Shown here piece by piece: positions 30,401-38,694 of a stretch of 64,000 nucleotides of DNA. Under the pieces are notes generated by a model, which made no database searches, was not told where the DNA came from, and saw only the letters and a program-made list of their open reading frames with translations. The translations under genes and the position numbers were made by a program. The DNA is from a virus: IMG/VR virus record IMGVR_UViG_3300036820_000011, positions 1 to 64,000 of that record; one strand, written 5' to 3'. Numbering within the stretch: position 1 is the first letter of the stretch; every line of letters begins with the position of its first letter.

Positions 30401-32300
30401 TCTGCAACTTGGTCGCCACTGTAACGATCCCGCACCACAGATTGTAGATCTTGAGGGCGATCCCACCAGCGATCATTTGGATATTGAGCAGTAGCAGGCC
30501 CGCAGTAAACACACCGATGGTGATGGCCAGCGAAGTGATCAGCGTCTTGTTCTGGGCCAGAAAACCAGTGAGCCCCCGGAACGCCGGACCGATCACATTG
30601 TTCAGGGTCACGCCTACCAAGGACAGTGCCGGGCCGAGAACATCTCCCACCAACTGCGCCAGCGGGGAGATCATCTGAAGCAGCGGGTTGATGAAGATCG
30701 TCAGATTCCGGAACGAGGGGATCACAGTGTTGTCGATGAAATTCGCGGCGATCTTGAACGCACCGGTCACGATCGGCATACCGACCGAGACGACAGTCTG
30801 AATCACGCCGAGCACGTTGGAGAAGACACCCCCCACGGCTGGGAGCCCCTTGGTCACGATCTCTTTGATCACCGTGACACCGGTGGACATGATCGACTCT
30901 ACGCCTTTGAACGCTATGGACGCGATGGAGCCAATCGAGGCGAACGAGGAGCTGAACTCCTTCGTCAGCTGTGAACCCATGCTTGCCGCCGGATTGGCCA
31001 CCGATGTCGTCGGCATGAGGGACTTGTTGACCCCGCCCCGGTTCAGGGTCATGGCCGGAGCCATCTGCGCTTTGGTCGTCGTCCCGAAATTGCTCTTGAA
31101 AAACCCCCCCATGACCTGGGTCAGGGTGTTGAGCCCGGACTGGATCGCCTTGGTGGGGATCATGTTGACCATGGCAGTGGTGACCCGGCTCGCGGAGGGG
31201 ATCAGGGTCGTGTTCAGGAAGGTCACGAACGCGGTGACCGGCGGGAGCAGCGCCTCACCGACCTTGATCCCGAAGTCCTCCAGATTGGTCTTCATCATCG
31301 CGAACTGAGCCGACAAGGTCTTCTGCTGCGCGGCCACAGCGGCGGGCAGGTCTCCAGCAGTCTTGTTGATCTGCACTAGCTTGCCCTGGAGCACACTGTA
31401 GTTCTGGACCAAGGCCTCGATGGTCGAGGCCGACTTACCGCCGCCGAACGCCTTGGACAACAGGATGCCCTGCTGGGACAAGGACAGGCCCGACTTGTCC
31501 AGTGCCGCCTTCAGCAGGCCGATGGTGCCGACCAGCCCGGCGGGGGAGCGCATCTCGTTCGCCATCTGTAGCCCGGTCAGGCCGATCGTGGCCAGCTGCT
31601 TGGCCGCTGTCGCCGACGGAGCGGCCAATAGCGAGAATGAGGTCTTGAGCCGGGTGGCCGCCTCCTCCGCCCCCTGGCCGGAGTCGGTCATCAGCGCCAG
31701 GGCCGCACCTACCTGGTTGAGCCCGATACCGAAAGTTTTCGCCGCCGGAAGGATGCCTGTGCCGACTGCGCCGACGAATTCGGTCATGGTCATGTTGCCT
31801 GCGCCGATGATGGCGTTGACCGTCCCGGCCGCTTCACCGAAGGTCTGTGCACCCTTGATGCCGGAGCGCCAGGCACCGGCCAGAGCGTTGGTCGTCGCCT
31901 CCAGGTTCGACCCGCCGACCGAGGCCAGGTCGGATGCGACCTTCAGGTCCTTCATCGCCGTAGTGTTGTCGAGTCCGACCGACTTGAGGTGGTAGAGCGC
32001 TTCGGCCAGCTGGTCGGGCCCCTGTTGGGCCGTGGACAGATTCAGCACCGCGTTGCTCAGCACCTTGACGTCGGCCGCCGACCCGCCCGCCTGAGTCTGG
32101 ATCTTCAGCATGGCGTTGTTGAAATCGTTGGCCATGTGCACGGTGACGGCCGCTGCCGCACCGACGGCCAGCACGGCGGTGGCGGCCCCGGCCAGGCCGA
32201 TGCCCACCTTCCCCAGGGACGTCTCGGCGTCGGCGGTGTCCGCCGTGATCGCGATGTAGCCGATCCCGAGCAGGGTCCCCTTGCCGATGCCGAGCGCCAT
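27486..32300 (-). CDS. Tail tape measure protein with transglycosylase domain and intein
   Basis: A 1604-residue precursor that fixes tail length. Residues 1-400 are the TP901-like tape-measure head (helical, Ala/Gly-rich). Residues about 545-700 hold hydrophobic helices. Ten 15-residue repeats (IGxWFxGPFVxFF) follow. A lytic transglycosylase (SLT) domain has its likely catalytic Glu at residue 1098 (WNQESGW). A 363-residue intein occupies residues 1162-1524. The spliced product would have 1241 residues. The C-terminus is soluble and His/Gly-rich. Confidence 0.9.
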   Translation of the reverse strand: MALGIGKGTLLGIGYIAITADTADAETSLGKVGIGLAGAATAVLAVGAAAAVTVHMANDFNNAMLKIQTQAGGSAADVKVLSNAVLNLSTAQQGPDQLAEALYHLKSVGLDNTTAMKDLKVASDLASVGGSNLEATTNALAGAWRSGIKGAQTFGEAAGTVNAIIGAGNMTMTEFVGAVGTGILPAAKTFGIGLNQVGAALALMTDSGQGAEEAATRLKTSFSLLAAPSATAAKQLATIGLTGLQMANEMRSPAGLVGTIGLLKAALDKSGLSLSQQGILLSKAFGGGKSASTIEALVQNYSVLQGKLVQINKTAGDLPAAVAAQQKTLSAQFAMMKTNLEDFGIKVGEALLPPVTAFVTFLNTTLIPSASRVTTAMVNMIPTKAIQSGLNTLTQVMGGFFKSNFGTTTKAQMAPAMTLNRGGVNKSLMPTTSVANPAASMGSQLTKEFSSSFASIGSIASIAFKGVESIMSTGVTVIKEIVTKGLPAVGGVFSNVLGVIQTVVSVGMPIVTGAFKIAANFIDNTVIPSFRNLTIFINPLLQMISPLAQLVGDVLGPALSLVGVTLNNVIGPAFRGLTGFLAQNKTLITSLAITIGVFTAGLLLLNIQMIAGGIALKIYNLWCGIVTVATKLQTIAQGALDLVMDANPIMLVVLGLTALAAGFAYAWTHSQLFRSIMESIGEWFAGPFVNFFIDIGNWFAGPFVNFFLDIGRWFSGPFVNFFIDIGRWFTGPFVGFFLSIGNWFTGPFVGFFLDIGRWFTGPFVNFFLNIGRWFTGPFVNFFLSIGNWFTGPFVGFFLSIGRWFTGPFVNFFLNIGNWFAGPFVNFFVSAWHVIQSAALGAYNFLFNDVIHPIESAFMWLWTNGIEPALRFIVNGFMTMVGDVLHGASDMLGWVPGVGGKLKSAEKAFDNFRASVNASLGGIQNKTVNLSVDFNNAATAGNKKGLPGLAFGGPVGGIGTATSDSNLTWLSKGEHVWTADEVNALGGQQAMLTLRQMVKAGRIGKFSVGGAVGVHVTEPTSNTVTRDIAAWTQAFSQSNAASIYAAVTAAASANSGLNNNGGFSGVAAGAAQNYAQSLLGRYYWSSNQMGPLIKLWNQESGWRWNALNASSGAYGIPQALPADKMASAGPDWHSNYQTQIRWGLGYIAGRYGSPGAAWSHEMCVPLSVEILTQRGWLTYENVQIGDMTVGYNPGTERNEWTRVTDIHRYDDVPVVRLTNKTWHAVCTPHHRWVAVHRKHVGRKGVGGRTKNEFRTDDVFVEAQKITTRHTLRLAAPSDVGENASVSLQEAELLGWVLGDGWVIKPKSRTPNSTHWRTLRGSRPSIRLGQSKPEHVKAIESLVSGLPFTRTVRPMTKPSGEPGLPLTTWEFHRPWSAELLRRSGYDHADPVPFVLSLSEPQREAFLRGVFGAEGVTKIQEGPILGKGHYSGGKSYSQADGAQQDAIVLAVYLSGKRPAMTEWKRSGRSNLGCTTPRTGVAIREAKPFLGGESIRTGDAGTESVWCATTELGSWTMRQDRQPMLTGNSNNWYDSGGYLPVGRSIANNGTGRPERVLGPGQSAGGGELHVHAHFHGPVGSRHELQNWLISALQDAKQHGRLRGLIPGV
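27729..28817 (-). mobile_element. LAGLIDADG intein in the tape measure
   Basis: Removing residues 1162-1524 rejoins AWSHEM to SNNWY within the transglycosylase domain. The intein starts at Cys (CVPLSVEILTQRGW), has a TPHH block B motif, and two LAGLIDADG motifs (LLGWVLGDGW and FLRGVFGAEG) of a homing endonuclease. It ends TGN before Ser, so the usual penultimate His is Gly. Confidence 0.88.
29810..30265 (-). repeat. Ten 45-bp repeats in the tape measure gene
   Basis: Ten consecutive 15-residue units of the type G-[ENR]-W-F-[AST]-G-P-F-V-[NG]-F-F-[IL]-[DSN]-I. Units vary only at a few positions and are slightly diverged at the DNA level. They sit between the membrane-like segments and the transglycosylase domain. 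Confidence 0.9.
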
Positions 32301-32312
32301 CAGTCCACCGTC

Positions 32313-32690
32313 CTAGTCGAGCACGACGCCCATGGACGCCAGGAAGGAGTCGGACGCCTCCTCGTCGGAGACCCACCACGCCGGAGCGCTCGGGTCGCGC
32401 GTGTCGGCCTTCTGCTCCTGCTCCCGGCTGATCCGCCACACCGACACGGAGAGGCTGTTGTCAAACTCCTGGTGTACCGCGTCCAAGGTCTTCCCCTCCT
32501 CCGCCGACAGGCCCTCTTTGATCGTGAAGTAGACGACGTTCAGGAAGCGGTCGAAGGGGAGCTGACGGAGATCAACTCCAGCGGCGGAGTGCTTCCCGTC
32601 GAGCTGGTGCCAGATCCCGGGGCGGGTGGCCCATCCGAGGAGTTCCCGGATGGCGGCGTAGGGCGCAGCCCGTACTGCTCGAACAGCCAC
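32313..32690 (-). CDS. Tail assembly chaperone, downstream frameshift part
   Basis: This frame (125 codons) overlaps the end of the upstream chaperone gene and lies in the -1 frame relative to it. Its N-terminal codons before about 32,660 are probably not translated alone. The usable part begins near PYAAIRELLGWATRPGIWHQ and ends WWVSDEEASDSFLASMGVV. Tailed phages make the longer chaperone by ribosomal slipping; position just before the tape measure fits exactly. Confidence 0.75.
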   Translation of the reverse strand: MAVRAVRAAPYAAIRELLGWATRPGIWHQLDGKHSAAGVDLRQLPFDRFLNVVYFTIKEGLSAEEGKTLDAVHQEFDNSLSVSVWRISREQEQKADTRDPSAPAWWVSDEEASDSFLASMGVVLD

Positions 32691-32965
32691 CCGGAGACGT
32701 CGTCCAGCTGCTGCAGGTCGATGCCGTTGGTCTTGCTGGAGAGCCGGGCCACGAACCGCTGGTAGGAGACCGGCTCCAGGGTCAGTTCCAGCAGTTCGCG
32801 GTATGCCCCGTACTGCGCCTTGGTGTCGGCACCCGCCAGCTCCTGGAGCTTGACCGCAGCATCGATCAGGTCGTCAGCCGGGATGGTGTCGTACGCGGTG
32901 AACGTGTCGGGGTCGATCGTGAACTCGATCGGCTCCCGTGCCTTCGAGAAGTCCTTCTTCGCCAT
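32540..32965 (-). CDS. Tail assembly chaperone, first frame
   Basis: A 141-residue protein (MAKKDFSKAREPIEFTIDPD) of the gpG type, followed in -1 frame by the second chaperone segment. Family sequence ends about WLFEQYGLRP (near 32,665); after that the frame reads Pro/Ser/Gly-rich sequence. ATG 32965 gives the usual family N-terminus, though a GTG at 33001 is possible. It helps coat the tape measure before tail polymerisation. Confidence 0.75.
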   Translation of the reverse strand: MAKKDFSKAREPIEFTIDPDTFTAYDTIPADDLIDAAVKLQELAGADTKAQYGAYRELLELTLEPVSYQRFVARLSSKTNGIDLQQLDDVSGWLFEQYGLRPTPPSGNSSDGPPAPGSGTSSTGSTPPLELISVSSPSTAS

Positions 32966-33007
32966 GCCGACCACGGTAGTTCCGAGTCGGTCATGATCCA
33001 CCCGGAG

Positions 33008-33394
33008 CTACATCCCGCCGATCGTCATCGCCTTCGCCATGAAAAAATTCGGATGCGTGCCTGGGTGGTTGACCCTCATCGCGAACACGGTGCCCCCGCC
33101 CATGACGAACCGCAGGGCTTTCTTGTTCGACGGCATGATCACGTGCGGCCGGGTGCCCTTGGACACGAAGATGATCGCCGGGTGGTCGCAGTACACCGTG
33201 ACCGTGGTCCCGGTCAGCACAGACCCGGCCACCGTCAGATGCACGTAGCTGCCCATGGTCCCCGGGGCCAGTTTCTTGGCGGCCTCCTCGATCCGCTTCC
33301 CGCGCTCCGCCAGGTTGCGCCCGACCTCCCCGGTCGGTGAGCGGAACATCTTCCGGATCGCCACCCGGTCCCAGTCGATCTTTATGTCAGCCAC
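33008..33394 (-). CDS. Head-tail connector, HK97 gp10-like
   Basis: A 128-residue protein (MADIKIDWDRVAIRKMFRSP) with HLTVAGSVL, KGTRPHVIMPSNKKALRF and an aromatic end, the pattern of HK97 gp10-type minor capsid/tail-completion proteins. GTG 33394 overlaps the previous gene by 8 bp. Confidence 0.7.
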   Translation of the reverse strand: MADIKIDWDRVAIRKMFRSPTGEVGRNLAERGKRIEEAAKKLAPGTMGSYVHLTVAGSVLTGTTVTVYCDHPAIIFVSKGTRPHVIMPSNKKALRFVMGGGTVFAMRVNHPGTHPNFFMAKAMTIGGM

Positions 33395-33902
33395 GGGGCA
33401 TCGCCACCGCCACGCGCAGTTCCACGCCGACACATCCGCCCTCGGGACCCTGCGGCGACACTGGACCGACCACGTAGTCCCAGATCGCGTCGTCGCCCTT
33501 GAGCTGGCACATCAGGTTCGTGGTCCCGGACAGCACGGCGTAGGCGTCCGACGCCAGGATCTGCGCCGCCGTCTGCTGCGCACCCTCGGACGGGTATATG
33601 GTGCTGCTCGCACCCGCGCTGGGTGAGGGGGCGCACCGGATGATCTGGATCACGATCTCCGTGCCCTCCATGACCGGCGGGCAGTTGCCGTACGGCAGTC
33701 CCTCCGGCTCCGGGAAGTCGTTGGTCAGGTACACACTGCCGACCGAGACGGCCAGCATGCCGCAGTCGCAGGCGTCCCAGGGGATCGTGCCGGGCACGAC
33801 GCAGGCTCGGTCCACATCCGAGGTGAGCAGGTCCTGGATGGTGGTCACCAGCGTGCTGGCGATGCTGTAGTACTTCATCGCCCCGTACAGCGGCAGCGTC
33901 AC
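33387..33902 (-). CDS. Tail terminator/connector-like protein
   Basis: A 171-residue protein (MTLPLYGAMKYYSIASTLVT). GTG 33902 overlaps the upstream stop as GTGA. It has an unusual number of Cys residues (DACDCGML, IRCAPS, LMCQLK). Placed between adaptor and gp10-like genes, it is most likely a head-tail connector or tail terminator. Confidence 0.6.
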   Translation of the reverse strand: MTLPLYGAMKYYSIASTLVTTIQDLLTSDVDRACVVPGTIPWDACDCGMLAVSVGSVYLTNDFPEPEGLPYGNCPPVMEGTEIVIQIIRCAPSPSAGASSTIYPSEGAQQTAAQILASDAYAVLSGTTNLMCQLKGDDAIWDYVVGPVSPQGPEGGCVGVELRVAVAMPRG

Positions 33903-34705
33903 GTGTCGGTCCTCCGGACGAAGGGCCGGTCGATGTTGTAGACCCGGGCGCGGGCGGTGAGCCGGTTCGGGTTCTCCGCCGCCAGGAAAAGGTCGCACAG
34001 GTAGAGCCCGGTCCGGCCCTCGGTCAGGAGTTCGTTGATGTCCGGGAAAGTGATCGACACACCCTGCCGGACGAGCCCGGTCACTGTCGACGGCAGGCCG
34101 CAGGAGTCGTCCCCGGTCGCTGCCTTCAGGATCTCGTAGGCCAGTTCCCCGACCGCGAACTGCGCGCTGATCGGCACCGCGAGGCCCACGTCTGCGGTGA
34201 CCGACCAGGTGCCGACCTCGGTGGCCGCTTTCGTCAGGTCGTTGCAGCGGGGCCAGTGCTGGCCGTCGGTCCGCACCAGGATGCGGGTGTTGTCGATCCG
34301 GTAAGACGAGGACGGCAGGACCGCGCCGTCGACCAGTACCTGGGTGACGTCGGCGACCGGGGCCGGGAGGATCGTCTCGGAGACGTACGAGCACGAGCAG
34401 CTGTCGGAGTTGCAGCCGCCGCACATGAACGGGAACCAGTAGGCGAAGTCCCAGGCGGCCGACGCCAGCGGAGCGCCGTAGCTGGACCACGGGTAGGCGT
34501 ACGAGCCGCCCGGCCACATGTCGTAGCAGTCCTTGCGGCACGGCCGCCAGGTCACCTGGCAGGTGCCGAACCTCCGGCCGGACAGCGCCCACAGGAAGCG
34601 GGTGGCCGACTCGACCGCGTAGCCGGTGAGCACCGGTGAGAAGGTGCTGACGTCGGACGCCCAGTAGGGGGTCCAGCTGGAGCAGGGTCCCGCGTCGACC
34701 GTCAC
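33899..34705 (-). CDS. Head-to-tail adaptor, Cys-rich
   Basis: A 268-residue protein with about eleven cysteines, including MCGGCNSDSCSCSY. The fold before and after resembles siphophage adaptor proteins (TGYAVESATRFLWALSGRRF, then LRTDGQHW-like segment). The Cys cluster may bind metal or form disulfides in the virion. Confidence 0.65.
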   Translation of the reverse strand: MTVDAGPCSSWTPYWASDVSTFSPVLTGYAVESATRFLWALSGRRFGTCQVTWRPCRKDCYDMWPGGSYAYPWSSYGAPLASAAWDFAYWFPFMCGGCNSDSCSCSYVSETILPAPVADVTQVLVDGAVLPSSSYRIDNTRILVRTDGQHWPRCNDLTKAATEVGTWSVTADVGLAVPISAQFAVGELAYEILKAATGDDSCGLPSTVTGLVRQGVSITFPDINELLTEGRTGLYLCDLFLAAENPNRLTARARVYNIDRPFVRRTDT

Positions 34706-34714
34706 AGCCGCCTC

Positions 34715-35053
34715 CTAGATCTCCGGTACCGCGCCGACGGGGAGCTGCACGGTGAACTGGATCGGCACCGAGGCGTAGCGCTGGGTCCCGTTCCCGCACC
34801 ACAGGTACGCCGTGTACCGGCCCGCCGTGGCGAACTCCGCCCCGGTCCAGATGTAGGTGACGACGCCGTTGGTGGGATCGCTCACTGAGGCGCTGCCGCC
34901 GAACGGTGAGCCGTCGTGCTCCTGGCAGGAGAAGTCGGCCTGGTACCCGAACAGGTCGATGGCCGCCCCGGTCGAGTCCAGGAAGGTGTAGCTCAGCGGC
35001 GGCGGGATCTCACCGAGGGTGTAGGGCGTACTGATCACGACAGCGTTGCTCAC
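34715..35053 (-). CDS. BppU-like or Ig-like virion protein
   Basis: A 112-residue beta-sandwich-like protein: LSYTFLDSTGAAIDLFGYQA, VTYIWTGAEFATAGRYTAYL and a final strand pair. This resembles the N-terminal domain of BppU baseplate proteins. Coupled to the preceding repetitive-protein gene by overlap. Confidence 0.6.
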   Translation of the reverse strand: MSNAVVISTPYTLGEIPPPLSYTFLDSTGAAIDLFGYQADFSCQEHDGSPFGGSASVSDPTNGVVTYIWTGAEFATAGRYTAYLWCGNGTQRYASVPIQFTVQLPVGAVPEI

Positions 35054-37299
35054 GGCTCACCTCCTGCCAGTGACGATACCGGTTCGCGCCCCTTGATCCC
35101 GGCGGTCTGCTCGGAGCCGGACGGCGTGGCGAACGGCTCCTTCCCCCGGAGTCCGGCGGTCTGCTCCGCTCCGGCGGCCACCGTCACGGGCTCGCGTCCC
35201 CTGATCCTCGTCCGGACAGTCGTCACCGGGTAGCGGGTGAGCACGCCGGACGCCGCACCCGTCGCCGGGGCGGTCCCGGCCACGGTGACCACGGCCACCG
35301 TGGCGAACTGCACGTACCCGGACGCGTAGGCCGACGCAGGCACCGCGTCCAGGGCGGGGGGCACGCCCAGAGCAGTACCGGCAGCCGCCGCTGTGCCCGC
35401 TGTCACCACCGCAGCCTGCACGGAGGCCACCTGGTAGCCGGTACCCGCTGCCGGGGCCGCAGACGGTAGCACAGTGATCCCGGTCTGGGCCGCCGGTGCG
35501 GTACCCGCAACCGCCGCCAGCCCGGCCACGGCCTGCGGGTCGAAAGTGATCGGCTCGCCGGTGCCCGTGGCAGCGGCTGCCCCGGCGACCGCTCCCGCGT
35601 CCGTGCCCGCAGGCCCGGCAGCGCCGTCGGCCGCAGCGGTCCCGGCGGTGGTGACGACGGCAGCCTGCGGTGCGGCAGCGGTTCCGGTGGCAGCCGCCGC
35701 ACCGGCCGCAGCAGTGATCCCTGCTGCCGCAGGCAGCGCAGCACCCGTTGCCGCAGCGCTGCCTGCGGTGGCTTCGGGGTCGAACACCAGGGAACCGGCA
35801 GCTCCGGTTGCCGCAGCGGTGCCTGCCGTGAAGACGATCGACACAGACGGGTCCAGGGCCGCGCCAGCAACCGCCGCGCATCCGGGCTGGGCCGTGGCCG
35901 TGCTCTCGCTGGACACCGCAGGCGCGTACGCCTGGCCCACCACTGCGGCGGTGCCGGGCACAGCAGCGGTCCCGGCAGCAGCCTGCTCGCCGGTACCGGT
36001 GACGGACGCCGTACTGGGCACGGCAGCCGGGGAGGCGGTGACGGTGTAGGCCGTACTGGTGGCCGCAGCCGTCCCGGCGACGACGGCCACGGCGGCGGTC
36101 GGCGGCAGGCCGGTGCCCGCTGCGGCGGCGCATCCGGTGTTCGGTCCGGGCACGGGTCCCAGGCCGGTACCGGTACCGGCGGCGGTATCCGCGACGGCTG
36201 CCGGGGACGCGAGCGGCTGCAGTGCGGCAGCAGTGGCGGTGGCAGTGGCCGGGACAGCTGCCACTGCTGCGGTAGCGGGAAGTGCGGCACCGGTTCCGGC
36301 CGCCGACCCGGCAGGGGCACCCGGACCCGCCGCAGGCGGTTCGCCCGTGCCGGTACCGGCAGCGGTGCCGGTGCCCTGGACGACTGCGGCCACCGACGGG
36401 GCCAGTGCCGTGCCTGTGCTCGCGGCGGTGGCCGGGACCGCTGCCGGAGCGGGCACCGGTGCGTACGCCGTCCCGGTCGCTGCCGCGAGTCCGGCGGGAG
36501 CAGCCACCCCGGCTACCGGCTGCCGGGCCGTCCCCGTGGCTGCCGCGCACCCGGTGTTCGGTCCGGGGACCGGCTGGAGCGCGGTGCCCGTGCCTGCCGC
36601 TGTCCCGGAGATCCCGGCCAGGGCAGCGACCGGAGGCAGCGCGGTGCCTGTCGCGGTCGCGACGCCCGCCAGCGCGATGGTGCCCGAGTAGACGGACGGC
36701 GGGTAGCCGGTCCCGGTCGCCGCAGCCGAGCCCGCCGGTACGGCGATGGCCGCTGCAGCGGCGTACGCCGTGCCGGTGGCTGCTGCCGATCCGGTCGGGA
36801 CAGCGACCGCTGCGGCCGGTGCATAGCCCGTGCCGGTGGCTGCGGCGGTGCCCGGGATACCGGCGAGCCCGGCGAGGACGCCGTACGCGGTACCGGTGGT
36901 GTTCGCCACTCCGGCCGGGGCACCGGGTCCGGCGGGTGCGGCGTACGCCGTACCGGTAGCGGCGGCCAGCCCGGCGGTGACGACTGCCTGGACGGCGGGG
37001 CTGTAGCCCGCGCCCGTCGCCGCTGCGGTGCCTGACAGAGCAGCCGGTGCCGGGACAGCGGTGTAGGCGGTCCCGGTCGCGGCAGCGAGTCCGGCCGTGG
37101 CAGTGACACCGGCCGCCGGGGCGTAACCGGTACCGGTGGCCGGTGCGGTGACCGGCGCGGCCTCGGGGTCGAACACCGGGCCGTTGGCGGTACCGGTGGC
37201 GTTCGCTGCTCCGGCTGTCGCCGTCGTGCCGGTGACCAGCGTGTCGACCAGCAGGTTGTGCCGGGCCTGGATCGGGATCGCCCTGCCGAGGCGTGCCAT
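35050..37299 (-). CDS. Giant Ala/Thr/Gly repeat protein
   Basis: A 749-residue protein built from about 35 degenerate units of 17-20 residues, each with an A-A-A-T-G-T-[AG]-Y core followed by a Pro/Ala/Val stretch. The first 25 residues are ordinary. The last 60 form three RGREPV/RGKEPF repeats. Composition is extremely low-complexity. Likely a fibrous or beta-solenoid virion protein by position; no family assignment. Confidence 0.7.
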   Translation of the reverse strand: MARLGRAIPIQARHNLLVDTLVTGTTATAGAANATGTANGPVFDPEAAPVTAPATGTGYAPAAGVTATAGLAAATGTAYTAVPAPAALSGTAAATGAGYSPAVQAVVTAGLAAATGTAYAAPAGPGAPAGVANTTGTAYGVLAGLAGIPGTAAATGTGYAPAAAVAVPTGSAAATGTAYAAAAAIAVPAGSAAATGTGYPPSVYSGTIALAGVATATGTALPPVAALAGISGTAAGTGTALQPVPGPNTGCAAATGTARQPVAGVAAPAGLAAATGTAYAPVPAPAAVPATAASTGTALAPSVAAVVQGTGTAAGTGTGEPPAAGPGAPAGSAAGTGAALPATAAVAAVPATATATAAALQPLASPAAVADTAAGTGTGLGPVPGPNTGCAAAAGTGLPPTAAVAVVAGTAAATSTAYTVTASPAAVPSTASVTGTGEQAAAGTAAVPGTAAVVGQAYAPAVSSESTATAQPGCAAVAGAALDPSVSIVFTAGTAAATGAAGSLVFDPEATAGSAAATGAALPAAAGITAAAGAAAATGTAAAPQAAVVTTAGTAAADGAAGPAGTDAGAVAGAAAATGTGEPITFDPQAVAGLAAVAGTAPAAQTGITVLPSAAPAAGTGYQVASVQAAVVTAGTAAAAGTALGVPPALDAVPASAYASGYVQFATVAVVTVAGTAPATGAASGVLTRYPVTTVRTRIRGREPVTVAAGAEQTAGLRGKEPFATPSGSEQTAGIKGREPVSSLAGGEP

Positions 37300-37312
37300 G
37301 GCCTGCCTCCCG

Positions 37313-37825
37313 TCAGATCGTCTCGATCCAGCGGGCTCCGACCTTGAGGGTCACCGTGGCGAAGGTCTGCACACGGAACTGGAGGTAGACGGCGCTGGAC
37401 CCGCCGATGGGCGGATAGTCGGCCAGTGGCCAGATCTTGCCGTACGAACTGTAGACGTACTGGCTGTCCAGGGTCTTCAGCGTGGTGTTCGTCGTGATCA
37501 GTCCGGTGCCGTATCCGGTCGACGCGGTTCCCATGGTGAGGCGGGACGCCAGGAGGCCGGTGTCGTCCATGACCGGGAACACGGTCGTGGTCGTGTGCGC
37601 CGTGGACATGGTGGACGCCGACGCCGTGGTGGCGACCTCGAACAGCGCGCCCGCCGTCTGGATGGAGTTGAGCGAGCACCACCACTCGACCAGCTGGATC
37701 TGGCCGTTGGCGGGCACACCGAGCTGGAGCGTGCAGCCGGTGGCCGTGTTGATGGCCTCGCCGCCGTTGATCGCCGTTCCGGTCGACACCCCGGCGTTGT
37801 ACGTCTGGAACATGGAGCCGGGCAC
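37313..37825 (-). CDS. Virion structural protein
   Basis: A 170-residue Thr/Ser/Gly-rich beta protein (MPGSMFQTYNAGVSTGTAIN) ending FATVTLKVGARWIETI. Such endings are common in capsid-decoration or minor tail proteins. Located in the structural operon; exact role unknown. Confidence 0.6.
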   Translation of the reverse strand: MPGSMFQTYNAGVSTGTAINGGEAINTATGCTLQLGVPANGQIQLVEWWCSLNSIQTAGALFEVATTASASTMSTAHTTTTVFPVMDDTGLLASRLTMGTASTGYGTGLITTNTTLKTLDSQYVYSSYGKIWPLADYPPIGGSSAVYLQFRVQTFATVTLKVGARWIETI

Positions 37826-37833
37826 AGATCACC

Positions 37834-38373
37834 TCACCAGACCGAAGCGCGCGAGACGGCCTCGTGCCGCTGGAACAGCGGGCCGACCGGGTCCTCTGTC
37901 GGCGTGCCGAAGAAGTGGACGTCCGTGTAGAAGATGTCCCCGCCGGTCGTGGCGATCGGCAGGAACATCGGGATGCAGGTGACCGACAGTGCCGCCGGGG
38001 CAGCCCGGAGGACGACATGCGTCCACGCGTTCTGTGCCAGGGGAATGGGGCTCCCGGACAGGTCGGTGTCCGAGATGTAGGTTCCCCCGGAGTTGTACCA
38101 GTCGATCTCCGCACTGCACGTCCGGCTGGCCAGTGCCGTGTACACCCAGCAGGACAGGGTGTAGGTCACGCCGATTGTGACGGCGATCTTCGCGTCGTTG
38201 TACTGCGGCCCGGTCGTCCCGGCAGCCGTGGCCGTGATCTTGATCGAGTGCGTGTCGCTGTAGGCAAAGGTCGTGGACGAGGCGACTGTCCCGTTCCCGG
38301 CGGTGACCCAGTCGCCGATGCCCCCCTCGACGTCCTCCGCCGCAGCCGAGAACTTGTTCCCGTAGAGCGCCAC
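37834..38373 (-). CDS. Carbohydrate-binding-like virion protein
   Basis: A 179-residue protein with a CBM4/9-like beta sandwich: TFAYSDTHSIKITATA, VTYTLSCWVYTALA, AWTHVVLRAAP and IFYTDVHFFG. It likely binds polysaccharide on the cell surface, like the domain in the protein at 25,358-27,484. Confidence 0.65.
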   Translation of the reverse strand: MALYGNKFSAAAEDVEGGIGDWVTAGNGTVASSTTFAYSDTHSIKITATAAGTTGPQYNDAKIAVTIGVTYTLSCWVYTALASRTCSAEIDWYNSGGTYISDTDLSGSPIPLAQNAWTHVVLRAAPAALSVTCIPMFLPIATTGGDIFYTDVHFFGTPTEDPVGPLFQRHEAVSRASVW

Positions 38374-38391
38374 TGGGGACTCCCATCGGGA

Positions 38392-38655
38392 TTACCGGCT
38401 GCAGCCGTAGGCACAGAGGATCACTGAGTCGCCGCTGGCCCCGGTCGGGATAGTGACCACTGTGCCGGACACGGCGGCGCTTCCGGTGAACACGACGGTG
38501 ACCCCGAGGATCGATGCCCGGCGCACGGACGAGAACTCGTTGGACAGATCAGCGGTGTCACCGCCGTTGACGTTCAGGAAGGCGTAGGCGGCAACCCGGT
38601 CGGTGTCACCGTTGAGCCACTTCAGCGGGTACTGCGACACGGGCAGGACGGCCAT
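38392..38655 (-). CDS. Small virion-region protein
   Basis: An 87-residue protein (MAVLPVSQYPLKWLNGDTDR) with a beta-rich end. GGAGAGGAG sits 6 bases before ATG 38655. Probably a decoration or minor structural protein. Confidence 0.6.
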   Translation of the reverse strand: MAVLPVSQYPLKWLNGDTDRVAAYAFLNVNGGDTADLSNEFSSVRRASILGVTVVFTGSAAVSGTVVTIPTGASGDSVILCAYGCSR

Positions 38656-38694
38656 CGGTCTACTCCTCTCCGGGACGTTTCCGCAGGTCACATA

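Noticed and set aside
33903-34802. Long N-terminal extension of the connector gene
   Set aside because: It overlaps the adaptor gene in another frame; GTG 33902 gives a normal-sized product with GTGA coupling.
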